Shown here piece by piece: positions 17,297 to 27,015 of a stretch of 64,000 nucleotides of DNA. Made by a program: the position numbers and the translations under genes. Origin of the DNA: Bradyrhizobium nivariense (GTDB lineage Bacteria; Pseudomonadota; Alphaproteobacteria; Rhizobiales; Xanthobacteraceae); the NCBI RefSeq assembly GCF_029846715.1, contig NZ_JARVWW010000036.1, positions 1 through 64,000 of the forward strand. Direction: 5' to 3'. The first letter of the stretch is position 1. The number at the start of each line of letters is the position of its first letter. Below the pieces are notes generated by a model. The model did no database searches, was not told where the DNA came from, and saw only the letters and a program-made list of their open reading frames with translations.

Positions 17297-18271
17297 ATGA
17301 CAAGGATCATCAATCGCGTCGCGATCATCGGCACCGGCGTCATCGGCGCGAGCTGGGCCGCACTGTTTCTGGCAAAGGGCCTGGAAGTTGTCGCGACCGA
17401 TGTTGCGCCGAACGCGGAAGCGTCGTTGAGACGCTTTATCGAGGAAGCGTGGCCTGCGTTGAAACGGCTGGGCCTTGCACCTGGCGCGTCACAAGCGAAT
17501 CTGAAGTTTACGCCTGACCTCCCAACGGCCCTAAGAGATGCGGACTTTGTTCAGGAGAATGGACCCGAACGGATCGAGTTCAAGCGAAAGCTATATGGCG
17601 AAATCGACGACTTGCTGCCGGCGGACGTCATTGTCGCGTCCAGTTCGTCCGGCCTTACCATGAGTGAGATTCAGTTAGGAGCTGTGGCCCATCCCGAACG
17701 ATGCGTTATCGGCCATCCATTCAATCCTCCGCATCTGATCCCGCTGGTCGAGATTGTCGGTGGGGCGAAGACTTCCGAAGACACGATTCATCGCGCTGCG
17801 GAATTTTATACCTCGCTTGGCAAGCGAACGATTCGCCTTCACAAGGAATTGCCCGGACATGTCGCCAATCGACTACAGGCGGCTTTGGGTAGGGAAGTCT
17901 ATTACCTGGTTGCTGAAGGGGTCGTCAGCGTCGCCGATATCGACACGGCGGTGTGTTGGGGTCCCGGCCTGCGATGGGGTGTCATGGGGCAGGTCTTGCT
18001 CAATCATCTCGGTGGCGGCCAGGGCGGCATCGAGCACTTTTTCGATCAGTTTACGGCCCCGCTGACGGCCTGGTGGAAGGTTTTGGGCTCGGTGGATTTG
18101 ACAACCGAAGTTCGTCAGAAACTCATCGAGGGGCTTCATGCCGAAGTCGGATCGCGCACGGTCGACGAAATGAGCGCGCAACGAGACGCGATCCTGCTTG
18201 GGCTTCTCGAACTCCGCGCCAAATTCGACACGCCATCGGTTGTGCCGGGAAACGTGGCCGGTGTTGGCTGA
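17297..18271 (+). CDS. 3-hydroxyacyl-CoA dehydrogenase family protein (L-carnitine dehydrogenase-like)
   Basis: A 324-residue NAD-dependent dehydrogenase. The Rossmann motif GTGVIGASWAALF is at residues 10-22, with an acidic residue (ATD) ending strand 2. The catalytic region reads SSSSGLTMSE ... HPFNPPHLIPLVE, with the His of the His-Glu pair, and a C-terminal helical dimer domain follows (GHVANRLQAALGREVYYL). Length and the 'WGPGLRWGVMGQ' segment fit L-carnitine dehydrogenase-type enzymes better than fatty-acid oxidation FadB proteins. The ATG at 17297 begins the Rossmann strand directly; upstream in-frame codons have no family resemblance. The substrate is a 3-hydroxy acid by family; carnitine is only the closest guess. 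Confidence 0.88.
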   Translation: MTRIINRVAIIGTGVIGASWAALFLAKGLEVVATDVAPNAEASLRRFIEEAWPALKRLGLAPGASQANLKFTPDLPTALRDADFVQENGPERIEFKRKLYGEIDDLLPADVIVASSSSGLTMSEIQLGAVAHPERCVIGHPFNPPHLIPLVEIVGGAKTSEDTIHRAAEFYTSLGKRTIRLHKELPGHVANRLQAALGREVYYLVAEGVVSVADIDTAVCWGPGLRWGVMGQVLLNHLGGGQGGIEHFFDQFTAPLTAWWKVLGSVDLTTEVRQKLIEGLHAEVGSRTVDEMSAQRDAILLGLLELRAKFDTPSVVPGNVAGVG

Positions 18272-18340
18272 TACTTTGTCCGGGTCGAGAGATCCATTTC
18301 CGCAGACGGTTCATCCCGATCCGCATTTCAAGAGGTAAAC

Positions 18341-18532
18341 ATGGGCGATGTACTGGAAATAGCTCGCGAACGAGAACGACGGCCTTTACCCGTCGCGCCC
18401 GAAGGTACGAAGAAGCGAATCGTGATCGTCGGTGCCGGCTTTGCCGGCCTCGCCGCGGCACTGCAAGGATTTGTCAGCCTTGATTCAGTCACGGGCGCAT
18501 CTCGGTGTACGAACCGATCGATGTGCCGATGA
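18341..18532 (+). pseudogene. FAD/NAD(P)-dependent oxidoreductase N-terminal remnant
   Basis: The 63-codon frame begins at an ATG with an AGAGGT site. At residues 26-38 it carries RIVIVGAGFAGLAAAL, the dinucleotide-binding GxGxxG start of a type II NADH dehydrogenase-like flavoprotein. Family similarity stops right after this motif, and a frame end follows at 18532, 23 bases before the oxidase gene. Intact proteins have 400 or more residues. It is best read as the stub left by a deletion that fused this promoter region to the cytochrome bd operon. Confidence 0.65.
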
Positions 18533-18554
18533 CTTGAAAGCCGAGGGTAGCGCG

Positions 18555-19964
18555 ATGTTTGAAGGGTTAGACGCCATACTATTGGCTCGGGCGCAATTTG
18601 CGTTCACCATGTCATTCCACATTATATTTCCGTCCTTCTCTATTGGGCTTGCCAGCTATCTCGCAGTTCTCGAAGCGCTTTGGCTCTGGACCGGGCGTGA
18701 AGTTTTCATCAGCCTTTTCAATTACTGGCTAAAGATTTTTGCAGTCGCCTTCGGCATGGGCGTCGTTTCCGGAATCGTGATGTCCTACCAGTTCGGTACC
18801 AATTGGTCGGCATTTGCAGACAAGACCGGCCCGATCATCGGCCCGATGATGGCCTATGAAGTACTCACGGCATTCTTCCTGGAAGCGGGCTTCCTTGGGG
18901 TGATGTTATTTGGCCTCAAGCGGGTAGGGGCGAGACTGCATTTTTTGGCAACCTTGATGGTTGCGACTGGCACGTTGATCTCGACGTTCTGGATCCTGTC
19001 CGCCAATTCGTGGATGCAGACGCCAGCCGGCTACGCGATCAACGCTGAGGGGCAGTTTGTCGCCGCCAATTGGCTTGAGGTGATCTTCAATCCCTCATTC
19101 CCCTATCGCCTCGTTCACATGGTACTGGCGGCCTATCTCACCACGGCGCTGGTGGTCGGCGCGGTCGGCGCTTACCACCTGCTGCGCGACCGGCAGCTTG
19201 CTGGTCCGCGCATGATGTTCTCGATGGCCATGTGGATGGTCAGCCTAGTGGCACCGATCCAGATCCTCGCTGGCGACCAGCACGGGCTCAACACGTTGAA
19301 ACATCAGCCCGCCAAGGTAATGGCCATGGAAGGCCATTACCAGAGCCACCCAAATGGTGCGCCGCTAATACTGTTAGGCCTGCCAGATCAGGCTGAAGCC
19401 AAAGTGAGGTACGCGATCGAAGTCCCAAAAATGTCGTCGCTGATTTTAAAACACTCGCCGAACGCACCGCTTGCCGGGCTCGATACGGTGCCAAGGAATG
19501 ATTGGCCGCCGGTCCCGATCACCTTCTGGTCGTTCCGGGTCATGGTCGGCCTGGGATGCTTGATCTTGGGGCTCGGCCTGCTCAGCCTCTGGCTACGCTG
19601 GCGCGGAGAACTCTACCAGTCGCGCCTGTTCCATGGGATCGCGATGGCGATGGGTCCGGCAGGATTCATCGCCGTGCTGGCGGGCTGGGTCACGACCGAG
19701 ACCGGGCGCCAGCCGTTCACCGTCTTTGGATTGCTGCGGACGGTTGAATCGGTCTCGCCATTGGCGGCCCCCGCGGTCGCCTCGTCTTTGATCGCCTTTG
19801 TGATCGCTTATTTCGTGCTCTTCATCGCCGGCGTGATCTACATATTGCGCCTGATGGCGGTGCCGCCTCACCCGAGCGAACAAGGGCCGCGTAGCGATGT
19901 CCCCGTGCGCGCAGCCGGCATTACGCCGGCCGCGGGAGTTGCAGTCGAAGGGGCCGGCGTATGA
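18555..19964 (+). CDS. cydA: Cytochrome bd-type quinol oxidase subunit I (CioA-like)
   Basis: Subunit I binds hemes b558, b595 and d and oxidises quinol. The 469-residue protein has about nine membrane helices. The haem-ligand region MSFHIIFPSFSIG is at residues 17-29, the quinol-loop start GDQHGLNTLKHQPAKVMAMEGHY near 236-258, and FWSFRVMVGLG near 325-335. The short length indicates a short Q-loop, the CIO (cyanide-insensitive) type rather than the E. coli long-loop type. The ATG at 18555 gives MFEGLD, the usual start. It overlaps subunit II by ATGA. Such oxidases support respiration at low oxygen or with inhibitors. Confidence 0.95.
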   Translation: MFEGLDAILLARAQFAFTMSFHIIFPSFSIGLASYLAVLEALWLWTGREVFISLFNYWLKIFAVAFGMGVVSGIVMSYQFGTNWSAFADKTGPIIGPMMAYEVLTAFFLEAGFLGVMLFGLKRVGARLHFLATLMVATGTLISTFWILSANSWMQTPAGYAINAEGQFVAANWLEVIFNPSFPYRLVHMVLAAYLTTALVVGAVGAYHLLRDRQLAGPRMMFSMAMWMVSLVAPIQILAGDQHGLNTLKHQPAKVMAMEGHYQSHPNGAPLILLGLPDQAEAKVRYAIEVPKMSSLILKHSPNAPLAGLDTVPRNDWPPVPITFWSFRVMVGLGCLILGLGLLSLWLRWRGELYQSRLFHGIAMAMGPAGFIAVLAGWVTTETGRQPFTVFGLLRTVESVSPLAAPAVASSLIAFVIAYFVLFIAGVIYILRLMAVPPHPSEQGPRSDVPVRAAGITPAAGVAVEGAGV

Positions 19965-20971
19965 GCGTATCCCTCGACCTCGCGACGATCTGGGCATTCA
20001 TCATCGCGTTTGCTGTGTTTGTTTATATCGTGATGGACGGCTTCGACCTCGGTCTCGGCATCCTTTTTCCGCTGTTTCCCGCGAAGGCTGATCGCGACGT
20101 CATCATGAATAGCGTCGCGCCGGTGTGGGACGGCAATGAAACATGGCTTGTGCTCGGTGGCGGCGGCATGATGGCGGCGTTTCCCTTAGCCTATGCGGTT
20201 CTGATGCCGGCACTGTACACGCCCGTCATCACGATGCTGCTTGGATTGGTATTCCGCGGCGTCGCTTTCGAATTTCGCTGGCGGACGCGACGCGAGCGCA
20301 ATCTCTGGGACATCGCCTTCGCCGGCGGTTCGCTTTTGGCGGCGCTGGCGCAAGGCGTTGCGCTCGGTGCCATCCTGCAGGGCGTGCATGTCGAAGGACG
20401 CCACTATGGCGGCGGCTGGTGGGACTGGCTGACGCCGTTCAGCATTCTGACTGGCGTCGCGCTTGTGATCGGCTACGCTCTATTGGGTGCGACCTGGCTT
20501 GTGATGAAGACTGAAGGAGATTTGCGCGAGCGCGCCTATCATTTAAGCTGGATGTTTCTGATCGCGATGTTAGGGGCGATCGGCCTAGTCAGCATCGTGA
20601 CACCCTTTCTTCACGTGCAATATACCCAGCGCTGGTTTTCCTGGCCGAACGTAATTCTAACTGCGCCGGTGCCGATCGCCGTCGCTGGCATCAGTGCTCT
20701 GCTGCTTCGCAGCCTGGCCAGGAAATATGACTATCAACCGTTCCTGCTTTCTTTGACCTTGTTCGGGCTGTCATACGCCGGCCTTGGGATCAGCATGTAT
20801 CCGTATATCGTACCGCAGAGTATCACGATCTGGCAGGCTGCCTCGCCGGAGAATAGCCAGTCGTTCATGTTGTTCGGAGTGGCTGTGCTGATCCCGCTCA
20901 TACTCGGCTATACGGCATGGGCTTATTGGGTTTTTCGCGGCAAGGTGAACGCCACGAGCGGGTTTCACTGA
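19961..20971 (+). CDS. cydB: Cytochrome bd-type quinol oxidase subunit II (CioB-like)
   Basis: A 336-residue partner subunit with about eight helices. The family start reads LATIWAFIIAFAVFVYIVMDGFDLG, followed by APVWDGNETWLVLGGGGMMAAFP, a hallmark of CydB. It overlaps subunit I (ATGA) and the downstream DUF2474 gene (TGATG), so all three are translationally coupled. Nothing is missing. Confidence 0.95.
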   Translation: MSVSLDLATIWAFIIAFAVFVYIVMDGFDLGLGILFPLFPAKADRDVIMNSVAPVWDGNETWLVLGGGGMMAAFPLAYAVLMPALYTPVITMLLGLVFRGVAFEFRWRTRRERNLWDIAFAGGSLLAALAQGVALGAILQGVHVEGRHYGGGWWDWLTPFSILTGVALVIGYALLGATWLVMKTEGDLRERAYHLSWMFLIAMLGAIGLVSIVTPFLHVQYTQRWFSWPNVILTAPVPIAVAGISALLLRSLARKYDYQPFLLSLTLFGLSYAGLGISMYPYIVPQSITIWQAASPENSQSFMLFGVAVLIPLILGYTAWAYWVFRGKVNATSGFH

Positions 20972-21099
20972 TGATTTCCCAGCAAGGTCGTCACTCCTTC
21001 AAGCAGCGCCTTGTATGGTTTGGAGCGCTTTGGCTCGGCGGCGTCGGGTCTGTGGCCCTGATTTCGCTCGTTTTACGGCTCTGGATAGCGCCAAGATAA
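20971..21099 (+). CDS. DUF2474-family small membrane protein of the bd oxidase
   Basis: A 42-residue protein, MISQQGRHSFKQRL..., with one membrane helix (about residues 14-37). The ATG lies inside the cydB stop (TGATG). DUF2474 proteins are habitually encoded directly after CioAB, the position of CydX in the E. coli operon, and probably act as a small accessory subunit stabilising the haem core. The call rests on length, one helix, position and the WFGALWLGGV pattern. Confidence 0.8.
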   Translation: MISQQGRHSFKQRLVWFGALWLGGVGSVALISLVLRLWIAPR

Positions 21100-21234
21100 G
21101 GATCACCGCAAGCGTGTATTGACATTAGTGACTGTTGAGCTAGAGCGGATCAGGAGCGCAGCTTAGTGCGCTTTTTAGCCATGAGATCTGCCCAGCGCTG
21201 ATGACGTCATAGAGCGGTCGAGGGCGGTTACTCG

Positions 21235-22170
21235 GTGAGCACCATTATGGTCAAGCCCAGTCGCATCCGGCGCTCCTCCCTGAGTGGCAACGAATTCCTG
21301 ACTGATCCAAGTTCCGATGAGCTTTCCTTGATCAAGATGGGAGCGGCATCCGATCTCCATAGTATGATGGTACTTTACAGGAGCGAGGGTCGAGATAACG
21401 AGGTCATGAGCCCGAATCCTCAGTTAGATGGGTTCCTGGCAGTGATTATTCTCAACGAAATGCAAGAATTCACGCTGAACAGGAACAAGAAAGCCATCCA
21501 AATTCCTCGGTCCATTAGAGGATCTACGGGACTACACGACCTTCGGAATACCTACTCGTCGGCAAAGTATCCGGTCTATTCACTAAATTTGGTCTTCTCT
21601 TCCGCTTTTCTGGGAGAGTTGCAACCGGATGCCGGATATCGAGGAATGGATCTGTTGCGCGATGCGCTGGACTATGGGTTTCCTGATGAAACGCTACTTC
21701 ATCTTGGCTTGGCGCTGGTGCCGGCATTTAAAGAACCGGCAAAGGCTAACCGCCTCTTCATCGATCAAGTATTTCTGGCTGCATGCACTTACCTGATCTC
21801 AAAACACAGCGCTCAACAACCCTTGGTTTCGGTACGGGGCGGTTTGACCCCGTGGCAAGCGAAAACGACGAAGGAGTTTCTTGCTGCCAACATACGGTCC
21901 AATGTGTCCTTGGCGGACCTGGCTAATCTGTGTGATCTCTCTCCACCGCAGTTTGCGCGTTTGTTTAAAAGAAGCACCGGTACCTCTCCTTATAGGTGGT
22001 TTATAGAGCGCAGGCTCGCGCTCTCGAAGTTTATGCTGAAATCAACGAACGACGATCTGGCCGAAATTGCTTTGGCCTGCGGCTTCGCCGACCAGAGCCA
22101 CTTTACCCGAACCTTCTCCCGGATTGTCGGGTTGAGCCCCGCGGCCTGGCGGCGCTTGCAAAGGAATTAG
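21235..22170 (+). CDS. AraC-family transcriptional regulator
   Basis: A 311-residue regulator. The C-terminal 100 residues contain both helix-turn-helix units of the AraC DNA-binding domain (VSLADLANLCDLSPPQFARLFKRSTGTSPYRW, then DLAEIALACGFADQSHFTRTFSRIVG). The N-terminal 190 residues are a ligand or dimer region without a recognised cupin signature. Start is GTG at 21235, with an ATG four codons later as an alternative. A TTGACA lies at 21119-21124 as a possible -35 box but the -10 is weak. It may control the oxidase operon upstream, or nothing nearby; its ligand is unknown. The 22171-22420 gap shows nothing clear. Confidence 0.9.
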   Translation: MSTIMVKPSRIRRSSLSGNEFLTDPSSDELSLIKMGAASDLHSMMVLYRSEGRDNEVMSPNPQLDGFLAVIILNEMQEFTLNRNKKAIQIPRSIRGSTGLHDLRNTYSSAKYPVYSLNLVFSSAFLGELQPDAGYRGMDLLRDALDYGFPDETLLHLGLALVPAFKEPAKANRLFIDQVFLAACTYLISKHSAQQPLVSVRGGLTPWQAKTTKEFLAANIRSNVSLADLANLCDLSPPQFARLFKRSTGTSPYRWFIERRLALSKFMLKSTNDDLAEIALACGFADQSHFTRTFSRIVGLSPAAWRRLQRN

Positions 22171-22420
22171 TCGCAGTTACCGGGTGAGGACCAAACGCCC
22201 CCGTGCGGTGGCCTCTTTCGCTGCCCAAATTCGATCGGCGGCTTCGTTGTTGCATAAGAAGTGATCAAACTTGCGAATATCGAACAAAATCAGTTTGGAT
22301 CGTAAAAGACGCGGGGGTGCCTTTCAGCTACGCGAGGAGCCTGGCAAGACGCTATAGTTCTCAGGCACTGCCCTGACTTCCGGCACTGGGGCGAAGCCCA
22401 TCGGGCTTTACGGAGGATTC

Positions 22421-25276
22421 TTGTTAAGTCCCTCATCATCAGAACACGTCGTTTGCTTTGACGCATTTCGGCTAACTCCGACCCGACGAATGCTGACGGA
22501 AGGCGGCAAGCCACTACGTGTCGGCGGTCGCGCGCTTGATATCCTGATCGCACTTGTGCAACGCCATGGCGAGGTGGTCGGCAAAAGCGAACTTTTGAAG
22601 CTGGTCTGGCCCAACACGTTTGTTGAGGAAGATAACCTTAAGGTTCATGTATCGGCGCTGCGCCGGGCCATGGGGGATGGCAGCGCCGGTAAGCGCTATA
22701 TTGTTTCAGCTCCGGGGCGCGGTTATGCCTTTGTCGCTCCGATTACCGTCGAATTTAACGATGAGAAAACAGAGCCGGCGGTTCAGAACAAGCGAGCTCA
22801 CAATCTGCCGGCGCAGCTAACACGGTTGACCGGACGTGCGGCCGCGGTCGACCGGCTCGGTCAGCAGATCGAGCGCCATCGCATTATCACAATCGTCGGG
22901 GCAGGCGGGATCGGGAAGACTTCAGTCGCTCTCGCGGTTGCGGAGCAATCTATTTCGATCTTCGAGAATGGTGTCTGGCTGGTAGACCTTGCCTCGGTTG
23001 CAGACGCCACTCTCGTGCCGCATGCTCTGGCGAGAGTCCTCGGCCTCGATACACGCGACGACGATCTGCTGCCAAATCTTATCAATGTTCTTCGCGATAA
23101 ACATTTGCTGATCGTGCTGGATAACTGCGAGCACCTTGTTCGAGAGGCCGCCCGGGTGATCGCCGAATTGATGCGAAATGCGCCTCGTGTGCGAATCCTG
23201 GCGACGAGCCGGGAACCATTGCGCGTTGAAAGTGAGCACCTGTATCATCTGCCCTCGCTTGATTGTCCGGCTTCGTCGGAAGGCCTGACAGCGGTCGAGA
23301 TGCAAAACTATTCGGCCGTGCAATTATTTATCGAGCGTGCTTCGGACAATTTGGCTGAATTCGCGATCGGAGACGCAGAAGCACCAATCGTTGCAGAGAT
23401 TTGCGCCAGGCTGGACGGTATCCCGCTGGCAATCGAGTTTGCCGCGGCTTATGTTGGAACGCTCGGATTGCGTGGAGTCGTATTGCGTCTCAATGACCGC
23501 TTGCGTCTCCTCTCTCCGCGACGCAATGCGGTCATCGAACGTCACCAGACGATGCTCGCAACTCACGATTGGAGCTACGCTCTTCTCGATAAATCTGAGC
23601 AATCGATCCTGCGTCGGCTCGCTTGTTTCACCGGAAGCTTTACGATGGAAGCGGCGAGCGTGGTTGCCGCAGGAGACGGCATAGAGCCGTCGGAGGTCGT
23701 CGATCACGTCGCAAGCCTTATCGCGAAATCTCTCGTTTCCGCTGATGTCGGAGGTGTCGTTGCGCGTTACAGGCTGCTCGAAACCACACGCGCGTACGCG
23801 TTGGAAAAGCTGCGAGACGGGGCTGAACTGGATCGAGCCGCCGTGCGTCACGCCACTTACTTCGCGGAGCTTTTGGATCGCGCCTGGTCCGAGAAGAGCC
23901 GGCTGTTTGCAGAAGGAGGGTATGCCAGCATCGGTGATCAACTCGGCAACGTGCGCGCAGCGCTCCAATGGATATTCTCACCGTCGGGCAATGGCGCTCT
24001 GGCCGTAAAACTCGCCGCGGGCGCCGGTTTATATTTTGTCGAACTTGGTTTGATGACGGAGGCGCGAGACTGGGTCGGGCGCACGCTTCAGAACTTGGAT
24101 GATGTCCATCGAAACACCCGGCATGAAATGATGCTTCAATATGCTTACGCGTATTCGATGGTGATCACGCGCGGAAACACCGACGATGGGAACCGCGCCG
24201 TGCTTAGATCCATAGAACTCGCTACCTTCCTTGAAGATCACGATCTACAAATTCGAGTGCTCGGCGGTTATCACATGTTTCTGAGCAGAAGCGGAGATAA
24301 CAGAGCGGCGATGCGAATCGCCCTCCGTGCTGGAGATGTGGCGAAGCAAACAAAGGATCCTGATGCCATCGCAATGGCCGATGCGATGCTAAGCCGCTCT
24401 TATTACTACGCCGGAGATCAGGAGAAAGCCGAAGCTTGCTGCCGATCTGCCTTTCAAAAAGCGCCACTCGAACGCAAGATAAATACAATCAGGTTTGGTA
24501 ACGACCAAAGGGTGCGCGCATTGGCAAGCGAAGCCGGCATCCTTTGGCTCGTCGGTCGTCCCAAACAGGCTGAGGCGTCTGTCCACAAGCTCATGGAACT
24601 CTCCGGGCGCCTCGGCGATCCGATTGCAGGAGTGAGTGCGGGATATGTTGCTTCAATTGTAGCTATGCAATGCGGCAATTGGAGTTGGGCAAGCGAGCTT
24701 ATCGCGCAGTTAGGAACGGTCGCACGAGAACACGCTGTTGCGCCGTTTCCTGTCTTGGCCACTTCGTTAGAGGCCGAGCTCTCGTTCCGTACGAAGGCGT
24801 CGGACACCACAAATCGCTTTTTGACACTCATGGATAGCTTTGAGGCTGTCCGATCATCCCGTTATAACCCAGCTTACCATAGTATTGCAGTGATCGAGGC
24901 GCTAACTCGTGAAGGTCTCGATAAGGATGCCAAAGATTTGCTCGACGAGCTGGTCGTTGAAATGAAGGAAAAAGGGCAGTTACTGTATCTTCCTGAATTC
25001 CTTCGTCTTGAGGGCGATATCCTGGCGGCGAGAGGCGGCAGGTTCGAAGACGAGGCGGTGGCTACCTATCAACATGCGATCCAGCTTGCTCGCGAGCAAT
25101 CTGCCCTCGCCTGGGAATTGCGAGCCGCGACTAGTCTGGCCCTGCTTTATCGTAGTTGGGATCCGCAGAAAGCCAGTTCGATTTTGTTGCCCGTGTATCA
25201 GCGCTACTCTGAGGGACACGAAACAGTCGACCTAAGGGTCGCAAAACAACTTCTTGACGGACTGAGTTTGGAGTAA
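22421..25276 (+). CDS. Winged-helix / NB-ARC-like ATPase / TPR transcriptional regulator
   Basis: A 951-residue signal-transduction ATPase. Residues 10-105 are an OmpR-type winged helix (GGRALDILIALVQRHGEVVGKSELLKLVWPN ... GRGYAFVAP). Residues 140-400 are a STAND-type nucleotide-binding region with Walker A (VGAGGIGKTSVALA) and Walker B-like LLIVLDNCEHLV, plus the ATSREPL sensor region. The rest is helical, with TPR-like repeats to about residue 945. The TTG start is supported by a CGGAGG site seven bases upstream. Such proteins usually sense an unknown ligand through the TPR part and switch on ATP binding. A shorter paralogue follows on the same strand. Confidence 0.9.
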   Translation: MLSPSSSEHVVCFDAFRLTPTRRMLTEGGKPLRVGGRALDILIALVQRHGEVVGKSELLKLVWPNTFVEEDNLKVHVSALRRAMGDGSAGKRYIVSAPGRGYAFVAPITVEFNDEKTEPAVQNKRAHNLPAQLTRLTGRAAAVDRLGQQIERHRIITIVGAGGIGKTSVALAVAEQSISIFENGVWLVDLASVADATLVPHALARVLGLDTRDDDLLPNLINVLRDKHLLIVLDNCEHLVREAARVIAELMRNAPRVRILATSREPLRVESEHLYHLPSLDCPASSEGLTAVEMQNYSAVQLFIERASDNLAEFAIGDAEAPIVAEICARLDGIPLAIEFAAAYVGTLGLRGVVLRLNDRLRLLSPRRNAVIERHQTMLATHDWSYALLDKSEQSILRRLACFTGSFTMEAASVVAAGDGIEPSEVVDHVASLIAKSLVSADVGGVVARYRLLETTRAYALEKLRDGAELDRAAVRHATYFAELLDRAWSEKSRLFAEGGYASIGDQLGNVRAALQWIFSPSGNGALAVKLAAGAGLYFVELGLMTEARDWVGRTLQNLDDVHRNTRHEMMLQYAYAYSMVITRGNTDDGNRAVLRSIELATFLEDHDLQIRVLGGYHMFLSRSGDNRAAMRIALRAGDVAKQTKDPDAIAMADAMLSRSYYYAGDQEKAEACCRSAFQKAPLERKINTIRFGNDQRVRALASEAGILWLVGRPKQAEASVHKLMELSGRLGDPIAGVSAGYVASIVAMQCGNWSWASELIAQLGTVAREHAVAPFPVLATSLEAELSFRTKASDTTNRFLTLMDSFEAVRSSRYNPAYHSIAVIEALTREGLDKDAKDLLDELVVEMKEKGQLLYLPEFLRLEGDILAARGGRFEDEAVATYQHAIQLAREQSALAWELRAATSLALLYRSWDPQKASSILLPVYQRYSEGHETVDLRVAKQLLDGLSLE

Positions 25277-25400
25277 ATCTGCCCCGCAGCCGCCCTTTCC
25301 CAGGCTCGCTTTACGATTCTTTACCGGACTTCACTCGGCTCCTCGTTCCGGCCCATATAGGTTTCCAGCACTTGTCTTGCAGCCTATAGGGAGTGCGCGA

Positions 25401-26924
25401 ATGCTATCAACGCGGCGAGGTATCTTACTCCAGGATGGATCGCCTGACAGGGCGGATAGGGAAATTCGGACCGACGAGATCTGTTTCGGGCCTTTCAGGC
25501 TATTTCCAGGAGAGCGGCTACTACTCGAAGCGAATGCGGCCGTCCGTATCGGTAGCCGTGCTCTCGAAATCCTTATCGCGATGGTGGAGCGACCAGGTCA
25601 GTTAATCAGCAAAGAGGAACTCATGGCCAAAGTCTGGCCGAACCTGCACGTGGAGCCCGCTAATCTGACGGTCCACATTGCGGCATTGCGACGGCTGCTA
25701 GGCGATGGGAAAAACGGTAATCGTTACCTGATCAATATTCCTGGACGAGGCTATCGATTCGTTTCGTCCGTGTCTCTCACGCCCAAGGAGACCTTTTCAG
25801 CGAGACCAGTCACTACACCCTGCATGAACAATCTGCCTGCCCAACTCGTGGGTTTGGTTGGCCGTAACGAAACCTTGAATATATTGACTGGGCGGCTCGG
25901 CCAGGACCGCCTTCTGACCCTTGTGGGCCCGGGCGGCGTCGGCAAGACGGTCGTTGCGCTCGCCGCAGCAGAACAGGTTTTCGAAAAGTTTGGAGATGGC
26001 GTTTGGCATATCGATCTCGCTTGCTTAGGCGACGCCAGTCTCATTCCGAGCGCTATCGCTTGCGCTCTGCGTTTTGATTCGGCTGGTGGAATCACCGTAA
26101 ACGCTCTTGTGGAGCATCTTCGCGATAAGCGGATGTTGTTTGTGTTCGACAATTGCGAACATCTGGTAGACGCCGCTGCATCGACTGCGGCCGCATTTTT
26201 GCGTGGCGCACCCGACGTGCGAATTCTCGCAACCAGCCGCGAGCCCTTGCGCGCAGAAGGCGAGCAAATATATCGACTACCGCCCTTGGGGCTACCATCG
26301 GTATCGAAATCTCTTAAGGCCGCCGATATGCTCCGATTTTCGGCGGTAGAATTGTTTGCGCAGTGCGTTGCGGCCAAGTTGGCAAAATTTGAGCTGACGG
26401 ATGAAGATGTACCCTTTGTCGCCGGTTTGTGCCGTAAGCTGGACGGCATTCCTTTAGCGATCGAATTCGCGGCAAGCCTCATCGACACGATCGGGGTTCG
26501 TTGCCTGCTAAGACGCCTTGAGGGCGGTCTGCACGGCTTGACAGGGGGCTACCGCACGGCCACGGCGCGACACCACACACTGCGGTCGATGCTGGATTGG
26601 AGTTACGATTGGCTTCCCGAGCAGGAGCGCATGGTCTTGCGCCGGCTTTCGGCCGTGAAGGGCGAATTCACTCTTGAACAAGCGACTGCTGCGGCCTCAA
26701 CCGAAGATATGGAAGCCTCCGCAGTTTCAGACAGCGTGGCCAATCTCGTCACCAAATCACTTATCTTGGCGGACATCGCCGGCAGCGAGCCCGTATACCG
26801 ACTACTTGAGACAACGAGAGCGTATGCTTTGGAAAAATTGAGGGAGAGTGACGAGTTCAATTGTCTGGCTTGCGCCCGCGGTGAGAAGCTCGTAGCGCCC
26901 CTCGATCTCGTGCCAGCGGCGTAA
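25401..26924 (+). CDS. Short paralogue of the winged-helix/ATPase regulator, lacking the TPR part
   Basis: A 507-residue protein that aligns along its whole length with the first 480 or so residues of the preceding regulator. It shares the winged helix (GSRALEILIAMVERPGQLISKEELMAKVWPN), Walker A (VGPGGVGKTVVALA), LFVFDNCEHLVDA, ATSREPL and the closing LLETTRAYALEKLRE. Directly after that segment the paralogue continues into its TPR region, whereas this one runs about 25 dissimilar residues and stops at 26924. The ATG at 25401 has a GGGAG site. It may be a truncated gene or a real TPR-less form; no clear continuation is seen in other frames before the next gene. Confidence 0.8.
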   Translation: MLSTRRGILLQDGSPDRADREIRTDEICFGPFRLFPGERLLLEANAAVRIGSRALEILIAMVERPGQLISKEELMAKVWPNLHVEPANLTVHIAALRRLLGDGKNGNRYLINIPGRGYRFVSSVSLTPKETFSARPVTTPCMNNLPAQLVGLVGRNETLNILTGRLGQDRLLTLVGPGGVGKTVVALAAAEQVFEKFGDGVWHIDLACLGDASLIPSAIACALRFDSAGGITVNALVEHLRDKRMLFVFDNCEHLVDAAASTAAAFLRGAPDVRILATSREPLRAEGEQIYRLPPLGLPSVSKSLKAADMLRFSAVELFAQCVAAKLAKFELTDEDVPFVAGLCRKLDGIPLAIEFAASLIDTIGVRCLLRRLEGGLHGLTGGYRTATARHHTLRSMLDWSYDWLPEQERMVLRRLSAVKGEFTLEQATAAASTEDMEASAVSDSVANLVTKSLILADIAGSEPVYRLLETTRAYALEKLRESDEFNCLACARGEKLVAPLDLVPAA

Positions 26925-27015
26925 CTTGGTTCGAGGCGGCGCCATGGCTTCTTTCCGACAGCGATCGTAGCCTTCAAATGCTCGTTCAGTGGGGATGTGC
27001 AAGTAGGAGTTAGGT

